Below the pieces are notes generated by a model that worked only from the letters and a program-made list of their open reading frames with translations, was not told the DNA's origin and ran no database searches. The position numbers and the translations under genes were made by a program. A stretch of DNA of 64,000 bases from Taibaiella chishuiensis (GTDB lineage: Bacteria > Bacteroidota > Bacteroidia > Chitinophagales > Chitinophagaceae): positions 1 through 64,000 of the forward strand of contig NZ_PYGD01000008.1 of the NCBI RefSeq assembly GCF_003014535.1. Reading direction: 5' to 3'. Below are positions 26,898-36,246 of the stretch, in pieces; position 1 is the first letter of the stretch, and every line of letters begins with the position of its first letter.

Positions 26898-27850
26898 GAT
26901 GCGTCCTCCTCTGGTTTAAATTGTGTACGCTTGATCACTTCCATAGCGGCAGTCATACAGGCATTCTGTTCCTCCTGGTTGGGACTGGCTTTCGCAAACT
27001 TGGCCAGGTCGGCGGTACGCAATATCATTTTCAGTTCCGGTCTTACCTTACGCAGCTCGGCACGCGACTCGGTTTGTTTTTTCAACAGGGCCAGCAATTC
27101 GTCGGTCGTTTGCTCCATGGCGGTAATTCCATAACGTTCTTCCAGGTAAGTACGGATAATGTCGCTCAGGCCGCTGTAGTATTCTTTTACACGGCCCTGC
27201 TCCGGCAAGTGTTTGTCCTGCAGTTCCTGCAACTGGCGCACGGCTTTTTCATGCGCTTTTTCCGGTGGCACTTTTACTACCTGCGGTATTTTCGTACCGC
27301 GGTTGCGGTAGAAGTAGTACCATACAAATATGCCCAATCCTACCAGTAAGATCACCGCCAGGATAATCTTCCAGTAGTCGAGCCAGGAACTTTGCACCTC
27401 CACGATTTCCTTGATCGGTTTAAAGGCTTTGGTCGTATCTACTGGTATGGTGGCCACTTCGATGGCGATCGAGTCGGTATACAGTTCGGTAACCTGCCCG
27501 CCTTTATCCATTACTTTAAATGCGAAAGACGGAATATAATACCGGCCCGAGTCGAAGCCGGTTACCAGCAGGCGCTGTTTCAGCAGGTAAGTATCTGCAT
27601 TTTGTACCGTGTCTATCTTACCGCGTTCTACGATCTCGAGGCCGTAAAGTGTATCGGGTTTGGGCCAGAGCACGGTATTACCTTTAGCGCCGGGTTTTAC
27701 TTCGAGCCATAACCGCAGGTGATCGCCGATCGTGATCTTGCGGGCATCTACCCGCGCGCCTGCTGCAGGCTGGGCATAGAGCAGGGCTGCCGGGAAACAT
27801 AAGGCAGCCGCAAGCAGGAGGGATAAGAAAAATCTGTTTTTTAGGTTCAT
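26894..27850 (-). CDS. BatD-like / DUF4381-like membrane protein
   Basis: A 318-residue protein if started at ATG 27850 (MNLKNRFFLSLLLAAALCFPAALLYAQ, a good signal peptide). The open frame extends to 27916 but those residues are not signal-like. A periplasmic beta domain (ARKITIGDHLRLWLEVKPGAKG) is followed by a transmembrane helix (about 168-188, WKIILAVILLVGLGIFVWYYFY). The cytoplasmic helical tail has KEYYSGLSDIIRTYLEERYGI and TTDELLALLKK, typical of the Bat operon protein next to BatA. It is coupled to batA by a 4-nt overlap. Confidence 0.82.
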   Translation of the reverse strand: MNLKNRFFLSLLLAAALCFPAALLYAQPAAGARVDARKITIGDHLRLWLEVKPGAKGNTVLWPKPDTLYGLEIVERGKIDTVQNADTYLLKQRLLVTGFDSGRYYIPSFAFKVMDKGGQVTELYTDSIAIEVATIPVDTTKAFKPIKEIVEVQSSWLDYWKIILAVILLVGLGIFVWYYFYRNRGTKIPQVVKVPPEKAHEKAVRQLQELQDKHLPEQGRVKEYYSGLSDIIRTYLEERYGITAMEQTTDELLALLKKQTESRAELRKVRPELKMILRTADLAKFAKASPNQEEQNACMTAAMEVIKRTQFKPEEDAS

Positions 27851-27924
27851 TAAAACTAATAATCTTGATTTTAGGATACCACCCTTAAAGCCGGTATCCC
27901 GGCCGTGGTTGCGCAATGTCGTTT

Positions 27925-28794
27925 TTATCGGTTTATGAAAAAGCCCTGTAATATTTTTACATAATCGTCGTCGGTACGGACGGCGATCAGTTCGGCGCCG
28001 GTTTTACGGAAAGCGTTGACCCCATATTTCTGATGTTGTACAAAGGCTTCGGCATATTGCAGGCGTACCTTTTTATCGGAAGTATCGAGCCATTGCAGCT
28101 CGCGGGTTTCGCTGTCCTGCACCTGTATCAGGCCGGCATCGGGCAATTCCTTATCGGCCTTGTCGTATACCTGCACGCCTACCAGGTCGTGCCGGCGGGC
28201 CGTAAGCTTCAGCGGCTCTTCGTAAGGTGCGCTGATAAAGTCGCTGAGCAGGAAGGCAATGGTCCGTTTTTTCGAAGCATTATTGAAAAAGCGGAGGCAT
28301 TCACCGATATCGGTGCCCTTCTCTTCGCTGGGTTCCAGCGTCAGCATTTCGCGGATAATACGCAGGATATGCGATTTGCCTTTCTTGGGCGGTATGTACT
28401 TCTCGATCTTATCGCTGAAGAAGATAACGCCGACCTTATCGTTATTGGTCGTGGCGGAAAAAGAAAGCACGGCCGCGATCTCGGTAATCAGGTCGCGTTT
28501 GCGCTGCCTGCTGGTGCCAAACAGCGAACTGCTGCTGACATCGACCAGCAGCATAACGGTCAGCTCCCGCTCTTCTTCAAAAACTTTGACAAAGGGGGTG
28601 GAGAAACGGGCGGTAACATTCCAGTCGATGGCGCGTACATCATCGCCGGGGCTATACTCCCTTACTTCGCTGAACGACATACCCCGGCCTTTAAAAGCCG
28701 AATGATACTCGCCGGAGAAGATATGGTTGCTGAGGCCCCTCGTTTTGATTTCAATACGCCGTACCCGTTTTAATATTTCAGCAGTGGTCATCAT
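27925..28794 (-). CDS. DUF58 domain protein (vWA-like)
   Basis: A 289-residue cytosolic protein. The DUF58 hallmark GRGMSFSEVREYSPGDDVRAIDWN lies at about 36-59 and is split in two here: GRGMSFSEVREY, then SPGDDVRAIDWN. A vWA-like MIDAS (VDVSSSS) follows. It is standard in MoxR-Bat operons, where it is thought to work with the AAA+ ATPase. It lies 74 nt before the BatD-like gene and 85 nt after moxR. Two consecutive ATG codons are possible starts. Confidence 0.93.
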   Translation of the reverse strand: MMTTAEILKRVRRIEIKTRGLSNHIFSGEYHSAFKGRGMSFSEVREYSPGDDVRAIDWNVTARFSTPFVKVFEEERELTVMLLVDVSSSSLFGTSRQRKRDLITEIAAVLSFSATTNNDKVGVIFFSDKIEKYIPPKKGKSHILRIIREMLTLEPSEEKGTDIGECLRFFNNASKKRTIAFLLSDFISAPYEEPLKLTARRHDLVGVQVYDKADKELPDAGLIQVQDSETRELQWLDTSDKKVRLQYAEAFVQHQKYGVNAFRKTGAELIAVRTDDDYVKILQGFFINR

Positions 28795-28879
28795 GAATTA
28801 AGAACGCATAATATTTAACTGTTAACGGTTAAACCTTAACGGGCGGTCACGATTCATGACCCGCCCGGGAAGCAAGCTG

Positions 28880-29905
28880 CTAGGGCACTTCCACTACATT
28901 CAGGATTTCGTTGATCACCTGTTCGCTGGTTATATTTTCGGCTTCGGCCTCGTAAGTAAGGCCAATACGGTGGCGCATTACATCGTGGCATACCGCACGT
29001 ATATCTTCGGGAATTACATAACCACGGCGCTTGATAAAGGCATAGGCCTTGGCGGCATGCGCCAGGCTGATACTGGCACGCGGCGAACCGCCATAAGCGA
29101 TCAGCGGTTTCAGTTTACCCAGTTTAAATTCTTCGGGGAAACGGGTAGCGAATACGATATCGAGAATATACTGCTCGATCTTTTCGTCCATATATACTTC
29201 GCGTACCAACTGGCGGCCGTTCAGGATATCCTGGGTGCTTACCACCGGATTGATTTTGGGTGCGCCGCCGGGGTTCAGGTTCTGGCGGATAATCAGTTTT
29301 TCTTCTTCTTTTTTAGGATAGGTAATCACCACCTTCAGCAGGAAACGGTCTACCTGCGCTTCGGGCAATTGGTAGGTACCTTCCTGTTCGATAGGATTCT
29401 GTGTAGCCAGCACCAGGAAAGGTTCTTCCAGTTTATGCGTGGCATCGCCTATGGTTACCTGCTTTTCCTGCATGGCTTCGAGCAATGCACTCTGTACCTT
29501 GGCCGGTGCACGGTTAATCTCGTCGGCCAGCACGAAGTTGGCGAAGATGGGGCCGCGACGCACTTCAAATTTATGCTCCTGCGGGTTATAGATCATGGTA
29601 CCGATCACGTCGGCAGGTAATAAATCCGGTGTAAATTGGATACGGCTGAATTTCCCGTTAATGGCTGAAGCCAGTGATTTGATCGCTAAAGTTTTGGCGA
29701 GACCGGGCACGCCTTCCAGCAGGATATGGCCCTGGGTAAGCAAGCCTATAAGCAGGCGCTCCGCCATATGTTTTTGTCCTACCAATACTTTATTCAGTTC
29801 CATCATCAACAGGTCTATAAATGCACTTTGCTGATGGATGCGTTCGTTCAGTTCCCGAATGTCAACAGAAGAAGAAGTTGCAGTCTGTCCCAGATTTTGT
29901 TCCAT
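28880..29905 (-). CDS. moxR: MoxR family AAA+ ATPase
   Basis: A 341-residue ATPase. Walker A is EGVPGLAKT (about 58-66), Walker B/sensor LADEINRAPAKVQSALLEAMQE, sensor-1 LATQNPIEQEGTYQLPEAQ and arginine-finger region DRFLLKV, all strong for MoxR. These proteins act as chaperone-like assembly factors together with vWA proteins. First gene of the operon moxR - DUF58 - BatD-like - batA. Confidence 0.95.
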   Translation of the reverse strand: MEQNLGQTATSSSVDIRELNERIHQQSAFIDLLMMELNKVLVGQKHMAERLLIGLLTQGHILLEGVPGLAKTLAIKSLASAINGKFSRIQFTPDLLPADVIGTMIYNPQEHKFEVRRGPIFANFVLADEINRAPAKVQSALLEAMQEKQVTIGDATHKLEEPFLVLATQNPIEQEGTYQLPEAQVDRFLLKVVITYPKKEEEKLIIRQNLNPGGAPKINPVVSTQDILNGRQLVREVYMDEKIEQYILDIVFATRFPEEFKLGKLKPLIAYGGSPRASISLAHAAKAYAFIKRRGYVIPEDIRAVCHDVMRHRIGLTYEAEAENITSEQVINEILNVVEVP

Positions 29906-30100
29906 AATAATGTAGAAAATTAATTTTACTTACGTAGCCCTTGAAGGTACGTTCAATTTTGAAAAAAAGCCGTAAAAAAGCGTGTAAATGTAGGGAATAT
30001 CTGCGTAGATTAAAATGGAACTACAAATATCTGATTGTAATTGCTAAACTAAATTTAAATTTAAAAAGCTGGCGTTAATCACAGGTTAACAAGGGCTTCG

Positions 30101-31093
30101 CTAGGATGCTGAAGAAAAATAAGCCAGCGCTTCTTCCAGGTCCAGGTAAGGATACTGCTCCTTAAGCTGCAACAGTTTTTCCCGGTAACTCGCTTTAAAC
30201 CGGCAATGCGCTTCGGTATCGGGAAAGCGTACTTTATGATGCCACGCCGTTTGTATATCCTGGATACGGCCCAGCAATTTGCGTGTATCGGCTGTAAAAT
30301 AGGTATCTGCAAAACGTTCCCACACATACTGCGTCGCCGCATAATTAGGATGGATCATATCCACATCATAAAAGCGGTGATCACGCAGGATATCGATCAC
30401 GATTTCGTAAGCCGGGAAATAGCTGCAATGATCATAGGTAGCGACCAGGGTATGCACCGCTTCGATCAGGCGGGCCTTGCTCCGGTTGTTATCCACTACC
30501 CCATCGCGTACATGCCGCACCGGGCTGATGGTAAAGATGATTTTCAGTTTGGGATTATAAGTTTGCAACCGCCCGATCAGTTGACGCCAGGTATCCACGA
30601 TAGTAGCTACCGGCAACAGGCGCTTCTCGAACCACTGTCCCGGCGCGCGGTGACAGTTGGCCACGCCCCTGCCCGCCTCGCCGGCGAGCGCTGTAGTAAA
30701 GTACTGAAAGGCCGAACCCAGGGTCACGATCAGCCAATCGGCCCCGGCCAGGAAAGCCCCGGCGCCCGATACAGCGCTATGGATAAGGTCTAAAGCAGCC
30801 GCGCTGCTGGTTGCCGAAAAATCGGAATGAAAGTCCCAGCAGTTCCATATTTCCTGCAGGCAGAAAAGATCGCCCGTGGTATAAGCCCGGTTGTCGATAT
30901 AGGCATTAAGGCTATCGGCAACGCTTTCCGGGTTGAATAAAATGCCGCTTGGGTTGGCCAGTACATCCATACGCAGCTGTTCCATACGGCTGCTCATATG
31001 CTCCGTAAAACAGGAGCCGGTCAGCAGTATCTTATCCTGGTGTCTTATCGCAGTGCCTGCTGCAGGAATGGTAAGCGGTAAGGTGAAATTCAA
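30101..31093 (-). CDS. GSCFA domain protein (TTG start)
   Basis: A 330-residue protein of the bacterial GSCFA family, named after its motif, here GSCFT at residues 26-30. Related SGNH-like blocks follow (DWLIVTLGSAFQYF, IIFTISPVRHVRDGV, DMIHPNYAATQYVW). The family is thought to be hydrolase-like but its substrate is not established. No ATG exists in a sensible place. TTG at 31093 gives the usual N-terminus MNFTLPLTIPAAG. The open frame extends further upstream but overlaps the permease gene. It starts 38 nt after the permease stop. Confidence 0.88.
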   Translation of the reverse strand: MNFTLPLTIPAAGTAIRHQDKILLTGSCFTEHMSSRMEQLRMDVLANPSGILFNPESVADSLNAYIDNRAYTTGDLFCLQEIWNCWDFHSDFSATSSAAALDLIHSAVSGAGAFLAGADWLIVTLGSAFQYFTTALAGEAGRGVANCHRAPGQWFEKRLLPVATIVDTWRQLIGRLQTYNPKLKIIFTISPVRHVRDGVVDNNRSKARLIEAVHTLVATYDHCSYFPAYEIVIDILRDHRFYDVDMIHPNYAATQYVWERFADTYFTADTRKLLGRIQDIQTAWHHKVRFPDTEAHCRFKASYREKLLQLKEQYPYLDLEEALAYFSSAS

Positions 31094-31130
31094 AATATTT
31101 GTTCTTTTCCGGGGTAAATAAAAGCAGGTG

Positions 31131-32363
31131 TTATTCTTCGCGCAGCACCAGCGGCTGCAGGGCCGCTTTGCGGGCCGGGTACCAGGCGGCCAGTACGCCA
31201 ACCGCCAGCACGGTAACTGCAACCAGCATAAAGTCGGTAAGCCGCATTTCTACCGGGTAAGCGCTGATGATAAACCCATCGGGCAGGCTTACCCAGCCGA
31301 AGTATTGCTGGCCCAGGCACAACAGCAGCCCGGAACCTATGCCCAGCACGCCGCCCAGCAAAGCCAGGCAACAACCCTCGAATAAAAATATGCGTTGCAC
31401 CATTCCCTGGGTTGCCCCCATAGATTTCAGGATGGCCATATCTTTTTTCTTTTCCAACACTACCATCGACAAAGACCCGATCATATTAAACGAGGCGATC
31501 AGCAACACCAGCAGCAGGATGGCATATACCGCCCATTTCTCGCCGCGCATGACCATGTACAAGGTTTTATTCTGCTCGAAGCGGTCTTCTACCTTTACGT
31601 CATCGCCTAACAAACGGCGAAGCTCCCGTTTTATTGCCGTGGGCTGTGCGCCGGGCTTCATTTTCAACTCTACCGAGGTTAGCATACCTGGTTTACCGAA
31701 GAGGTGTTGCGCAGCGGCGATCGTGGTCAGTACATAACTGCCGTCGAACTCGTCCTGGATCCTGAAAATGCCGTCGGGCTTTACGGCTATGCTGTTGAAG
31801 GAGGCCTCGGGGTCCTGTACCGACAGGCTTTTGGCGCTGGGTTTGGGATAGTAAATCCGTAAAAAGGAAAACACGTTATCCACATCCGCACCGAGCGCCG
31901 CGGCAATATTCAGACCTACTACGGCAGGCGTATAATTTTTATGCTCATCCAGGCTACCCTTACCTTCGACGATAAAGCTATCCATATGGGTTACGTCGAA
32001 CCATTGCGCGTCTACCCCTTTTAAAGTACCCACCTTCTGCTCGTCCTGCCCCGAAAGCAATACCATATCTTCGATGGCGTAGCTGCTGAGCGCTATACCC
32101 GGTATCTTGCCGATGGCGGCCTGTTTGTCGGGAGCGAGGGTAAAGAACTTGCCTTTGGCAGCTGATATCTTGATATCCGGGTAAAAAGCCGAATACATAT
32201 CCAGTACGGTGCCCTCGAGCCCGTTGAATATGGAGAACAGCACCGTCATAGCGCCTGCCGATACGGCAATAGCGCTGATACTGATCCAGGAAATAATATT
32301 AATGGCCTGCGCCGATTTCTTACCTCTGAAATAGCGCCAGGCAATCGTAGCCGCCAGCTTCAT
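31131..32363 (-). CDS. LolC/LolE-type ABC transporter permease (FtsX family)
   Basis: A 410-residue inner-membrane protein. An N-terminal helix (INIISWISISAIAVSAGAMTVLFSIFN) precedes a large periplasmic MacB-like domain (about 50-265). Three C-terminal helices carry the FtsX signature (MVVLEKKKDMAILKSMGATQGMVQRIFLFEG). This is the lipoprotein-releasing or MacB-type permease family, whose ATPase LolD is not next to it. It follows rbfA by 10 nt, an order conserved in many Bacteroidota. Confidence 0.9.
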   Translation of the reverse strand: MKLAATIAWRYFRGKKSAQAINIISWISISAIAVSAGAMTVLFSIFNGLEGTVLDMYSAFYPDIKISAAKGKFFTLAPDKQAAIGKIPGIALSSYAIEDMVLLSGQDEQKVGTLKGVDAQWFDVTHMDSFIVEGKGSLDEHKNYTPAVVGLNIAAALGADVDNVFSFLRIYYPKPSAKSLSVQDPEASFNSIAVKPDGIFRIQDEFDGSYVLTTIAAAQHLFGKPGMLTSVELKMKPGAQPTAIKRELRRLLGDDVKVEDRFEQNKTLYMVMRGEKWAVYAILLLVLLIASFNMIGSLSMVVLEKKKDMAILKSMGATQGMVQRIFLFEGCCLALLGGVLGIGSGLLLCLGQQYFGWVSLPDGFIISAYPVEMRLTDFMLVAVTVLAVGVLAAWYPARKAALQPLVLREE

Positions 32364-32373
32364 TTACAGGGCA

Positions 32374-32730
32374 TTAAGAGTTATCCTTGATTCTTTTGAA
32401 GAGGTCGTCCATGTGTTGTACGTGATCGAGCGTATCATCCAGGAAAAATTGCAGCTCGGGTATACGGCGCAATTGGTTGCGCAACTTATTGCCCAGGGCG
32501 CCACGCAGTTCGCCGGTTTTCTCTTTAATACCGGCCAGCAGGGCCTTCGGATCTTCTATTTTAAAGAAACTCAGGTAAATCCTGGCTTCCAGCAGGTCGG
32601 GCGTAATTGCTACTTTCGATATAGACACCATGCCTCCCTGTACGATGCTCAGTCCTTCTCTTTGAAACAGGGTGGTCATTTCCTCCTGGATCAGGCGGGC
32701 TACCTGTTTCTGACGTTTACTTTCTTCCAT
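32374..32730 (-). CDS. rbfA: ribosome-binding factor A
   Basis: A 118-residue protein with the KH-fold of RbfA. It matches the family at SKRQKQVARLIQEEMTTLFQ, VSISKVAITPDLLEARIYLSFF and the C-terminal IPELQFFLDDTLDHVQHMDDLF. It binds the 30S subunit and assists 16S rRNA maturation, especially in the cold. Length is normal (about 110-130). Confidence 0.95.
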   Translation of the reverse strand: MEESKRQKQVARLIQEEMTTLFQREGLSIVQGGMVSISKVAITPDLLEARIYLSFFKIEDPKALLAGIKEKTGELRGALGNKLRNQLRRIPELQFFLDDTLDHVQHMDDLFKRIKDNS

Positions 32731-32943
32731 TACTATCGGTTTAAAAAGCTAAAATTACATCATTATGCCAGTGTAAAGAAGACATTCCTTAAAATGATGA
32801 TTTTTCATGCAGGGTATAGCGCAGCATGAATGCTAATTAGTTCAAATTAATGCAAACATAAACGGCTCCCCGGGCAATTAATTCCTACATTTAGATGTCC
32901 GGTTGCCCTGCAACAAAAAGATACGGCAAAATGATTATTTTCT

Positions 32944-32951
32944 TATCTTTG
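32944..32951 (+). promoter_or_regulatory. -7 element of the first Omp28-like gene
   Basis: TATCTTTG is an exact TAnnTTTG match, 29 nt before the ATG at 32981. No clear -33 TTTG is present. Similar TATTTTG sequences precede the third and fourth paralogues. Confidence 0.45.
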
Positions 32952-32980
32952 GTACATAAAAAATTAAATTAAATCTATAG

Positions 32981-33877
32981 ATGAAAAAGAAGTTTATCGG
33001 GTTTGCAGCATTTGTTGCTTTATTTGCAGCCTCCTGTAAGGAACACGGGGTATCTATCGACGGCAATGAAAGCCTTGCGGAAGACACCACTTATGTAAGC
33101 GGAACGGTGGAACAGGCGGAAACAAAAAATTTCCTGACCGAGGAAATGAGCGGCGTACGTTGCGGCAACTGTCCCGAAGGCGCTATTTTTCTTGAAGAGC
33201 TGAACGAAGCCAATGGCAACCGTTTCCGCGTGGTAGCCATCCACCAGGGATCGCTTACCAACCCGATCAAAGACCGCGTGCCCAACAGTATCCAGGATTT
33301 TACCACAGAAGACGGCAGAAAGATCCTGCAGCTGATCTTCGGCGAACAGGGCAACAAACCCTGCGTATCGTTCGACCGCTGGCCTATAGGCAATGGTACC
33401 AATAAATACCTGGTAGACGGCGCCAGCAACTGGCCTCCTAAAATTGCCGAAATGAAAGGCAAAAGGGATAAAACACCGGTAAACCTCAAAGTAGAATCTA
33501 AATTCAACGCAGAAAAAGACCAGTACGACATTACCGTAACCCTGCATTATACCCAGGCGGTAACCGGCGACAACAAACTGTTTATCTACCTCACGGAAAA
33601 TAACATCAAAGACGCCTTTGTCGAAGCCGATACACTGATTACCTATAACCACGTATTCCGCAAGGCCGTAACAGCTGCCGACGGTAAGCTCATTCTGAAC
33701 ACGGTGACCAAAGAGCCCGGCCGCGTATACATTTACCGCGCTGCTTTGAAAATCGACAAAACCGACGCCAAACAAGCTTTCTGGAACCCCGACAATATCA
33801 AAGTCGTGGCTTTTGTAAGCAATGGTACGGCTGACGATAAGAGTGTGCTGCAGGTGCAGGAAACCAGCCTGAAATAA
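32981..33877 (+). CDS. Omp28-like lipoprotein with thioredoxin-like CxxC, copy 1
   Basis: A 298-residue lipoprotein. The signal peptide ends at FAASC (Cys19), so it is lipid-anchored. Then a thioredoxin-fold domain: NFLTEEMSGVRCGNCPEGA contains the CxxC pair at 61-64, followed by the VVAIHQGSL strand. A C-terminal beta domain has KVESKFNAEKDQYDITVTLHYTQAV. This matches the Omp28-related family of Bacteroidota. First of four tandem paralogues. A redox or peptide-binding envelope role is inference. It has its own promoter element and terminator. Confidence 0.86.
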   Translation: MKKKFIGFAAFVALFAASCKEHGVSIDGNESLAEDTTYVSGTVEQAETKNFLTEEMSGVRCGNCPEGAIFLEELNEANGNRFRVVAIHQGSLTNPIKDRVPNSIQDFTTEDGRKILQLIFGEQGNKPCVSFDRWPIGNGTNKYLVDGASNWPPKIAEMKGKRDKTPVNLKVESKFNAEKDQYDITVTLHYTQAVTGDNKLFIYLTENNIKDAFVEADTLITYNHVFRKAVTAADGKLILNTVTKEPGRVYIYRAALKIDKTDAKQAFWNPDNIKVVAFVSNGTADDKSVLQVQETSLK

Positions 33878-33915
33878 AAACCAGGTTCAGCGAAATAAAT
33901 TACTTCTTAATTAAT

Positions 33916-33952
33916 AAAAAACGGGGCTTATCTAACCATAAGTCCCGTTTTT
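33916..33952 (+). terminator. terminator after Omp28-like copy 1
   Basis: A long stem (AAAAACGGGGCTTAT / ATAAGTCCCGTTTTT with one wobble) and a 6-nt loop end in a T run. Confidence 0.85.
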
Positions 33953-34141
33953 CGTATTTAGCCCGGTCCGGTTATTGCCCTTTCTGCCATTTGTCCGCAT
34001 AACCGCCCCCTGGCTGCAGTTGGCTTACAGTCTTGGTCTGCTCCGTCCTGTGCTTCCCTCCACGCCACTCATCGTTCCTGTATGCATCCGATCCTAACGA
34101 TTTTTTATAAACTCATTATACACCTATTGAATACTCCATAC

Positions 34142-35059
34142 ATGAAAGCAAGAACAACCCTGATGACGGGCTGCCTGGTCCTCCTGCTGATAGCCGGTTT
34201 TACCTCCTGTAAGGAACATGGCGTTTCCATAAACGACGAAGAAAACGTTGCTGAAGAAACCACTTACATCAGCGACACCGTAGAAGTGGCCCAGGTAAAG
34301 AATTTCCTGACCGAAGAGATGAGCGGCGTGCGTTGCGGCAACTGCCCTGCCGGCGCTATTTTCCTCGAAGAGCTGAACGAAGCCAATGGTAACCGGTTCC
34401 GCGTAGTGGCCATCCACCAGGGATCGCTTACCAATATGATCAAAGACCGCCCGGCGCCTAAAGTCAATAGCCGCCAGGATTTTACGACGGTACATGGCGG
34501 CAAGATCCTGTCCGTTATTTTCGGCGAACAGGGTAATAAACCCTGTGTATCGTTCGACCGTCACCCTATTGGCAACGGCACCAATAAATACCTGGTAGAC
34601 GGCGCCAGCAACTGGCCACAGAAGATCGTAGAGATGAAAACCAGGAGGGATAAGACACCCGTAAACCTGAAAGTGGAATCTAAATTCAATGCAGAAAAAG
34701 ACCAGTACGAGATTAAGGTAACCCTGCATTATACCCAGGCCGTAACCGGCGACAACAATTTGTTTGTGTACCTGACCGAAAATGACATTAAAGACGCCTT
34801 TATCGACAGCGATACCAATATTACCTATAACCATGTATTCCGCGGAGCGGTAACCGACCCTACCGGCAAACTTATCCTCAGGAATACAGACAAAGGCCCG
34901 GGCCGCACCTACATTTACCGGTCCGCGTTCAAGATCGACAAAACCGATGCCAAGCAAGCCATGTGGGTACCTGAAAATATGAAAGTGGTTGCTTTTGTGA
35001 GTTATCCCGGCCCGGAAGACAAGAGCGTGCTCCAGGTACAGGAGGTTAATCTCCAATAA
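34142..35059 (+). CDS. Omp28-like lipoprotein with thioredoxin-like CxxC, copy 2
   Basis: A 305-residue paralogue of copy 1 with near-identical stretches (SGVRCGNCP, LEELNEANGNRFRVVAIHQGSLTN, KYLVDGASNWPQKI). ATG 34142 gives a proper lipoprotein signal (LLLIAGFTSC). The open frame also contains an ATG at 34082, which would add 20 residues with no signal value. CxxC is at 65-68. A 264-nt gap separates it from copy 1. Copies 1 and 2 look like the closest pair. Confidence 0.86.
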   Translation: MKARTTLMTGCLVLLLIAGFTSCKEHGVSINDEENVAEETTYISDTVEVAQVKNFLTEEMSGVRCGNCPAGAIFLEELNEANGNRFRVVAIHQGSLTNMIKDRPAPKVNSRQDFTTVHGGKILSVIFGEQGNKPCVSFDRHPIGNGTNKYLVDGASNWPQKIVEMKTRRDKTPVNLKVESKFNAEKDQYEIKVTLHYTQAVTGDNNLFVYLTENDIKDAFIDSDTNITYNHVFRGAVTDPTGKLILRNTDKGPGRTYIYRSAFKIDKTDAKQAMWVPENMKVVAFVSYPGPEDKSVLQVQEVNLQ

Positions 35060-35202
35060 AAAAATTGCGGGTTTCGTAGGTAATAAAACCACACTTACAA
35101 ACAATAAAGCCGGTTTGGTATATTCCTTGTCCCGGGTCGCTTTTTTCCTGGTGTAAACACCGTATTTTGATACACATTATACCCGAAATAAAAATAGCAT
35201 AA

Positions 35203-36108
35203 ATGAAGAAGAGCATCGGTTACATAGCCCTCCTGTTCCTAACAGGTTTCACCTCGTGCAAGGAATACGGGGTATCGATAAACAGTAACGACAACCTTGC
35301 AGAAGATACGACCTATGTAAGCAAGACGCCGGAACCGGCGGAACTTAAAAACTTCCTGGTGGAAGAACTGAACGGCGTGAAATGTGGCGCCTGCCCGGAA
35401 GGCGCGGCCTTCCTGGAAAAGCTGAACGGCGACAATGACCACCGGTTCCGCATTATAGCCATACACCAGGGCACCCTTACCGATATGATCACCAACCGGG
35501 AGCCTAAAAGCATCCAGGACCTCTCGACGGGAAAAGGCGGTGACGGCTCGCAGATCCTTAACGGAATTTTCGGCGAACAAGGCAGTAAACCCACGGCCTG
35601 CTTCGATCGCTGGCCGCAGGGTACCGGCACCAATGTATACCTTGCAGACGGCGCCAACCAGTGGCCCCCCAGGATCGCAGAAATGAAAAAAAGAAGAGAT
35701 AAAACGCCCGTGAACCTGAAGGTGGAATCGAAATACAATACAGACAAAGACCAGTACGATATAACCGTGACCCTGCATTATACCCAGGCCGTAAAAGGGG
35801 AAAACAAGCTATTTATCTACCTGACAGAAAACAATATTAAAGATGCATTCACCTATAGCGACACCCTCATCACCTATAACCATGTATTCCGTAAGGCGGT
35901 AACCGATCCGGTAGGCCGGCCTTTCCTGGTAAACGTAAACAAAGAACCAGGCCGTGTATATATTTACCGCGCAGCAGTAAAAGTAGATAAAACCGATGCC
36001 CGGCAAAAATTCTGGGTACCTGAAAACATGAAAGTCGTTGCTTTTGTAAGTAATCCCGGGCCGGACGACAAAAGTGTACTCCAGGTGCAGGAAACCGATT
36101 TCAGATAA
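35203..36108 (+). CDS. Omp28-like lipoprotein with thioredoxin-like CxxC, copy 3
   Basis: A 301-residue paralogue with lipobox FLTGFTSC, CxxC as CGAC (61-64) and a KPTACFDRWPQGTGTN loop. It shares the LKVESKYNTDKDQYDITVTLHYTQAV block. Differences from copies 1 and 2 cluster around the CxxC and the neighbouring loop, as expected if partner recognition has diverged. TATTTTG lies about 35 nt upstream. Confidence 0.86.
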   Translation: MKKSIGYIALLFLTGFTSCKEYGVSINSNDNLAEDTTYVSKTPEPAELKNFLVEELNGVKCGACPEGAAFLEKLNGDNDHRFRIIAIHQGTLTDMITNREPKSIQDLSTGKGGDGSQILNGIFGEQGSKPTACFDRWPQGTGTNVYLADGANQWPPRIAEMKKRRDKTPVNLKVESKYNTDKDQYDITVTLHYTQAVKGENKLFIYLTENNIKDAFTYSDTLITYNHVFRKAVTDPVGRPFLVNVNKEPGRVYIYRAAVKVDKTDARQKFWVPENMKVVAFVSNPGPDDKSVLQVQETDFR

Positions 36109-36135
36109 AATAAATAACCGGGTTCGTACAACCGG

Positions 36136-36167
36136 GAACGCGGCTTATCAATAAATAAGCCGCGTTC
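36136..36167 (+). terminator. terminator after Omp28-like copy 3
   Basis: A perfect 13-bp stem (GAACGCGGCTTAT / ATAAGCCGCGTTC) with loop CAATAA lies 27 nt after the stop. Confidence 0.85.
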
Positions 36168-36246
36168 GTATATTTAAAAGAACCGGCGTAGCTTTTTAAC
36201 AGAAAACGCAGTATTTTGGAAAAATATACATCGATAAACACCACGC

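Noticed and set aside
31094-31222. Upstream extension of the GSCFA frame
   Set aside because: It overlaps the 3' end of the permease gene and lacks the family N-terminus.
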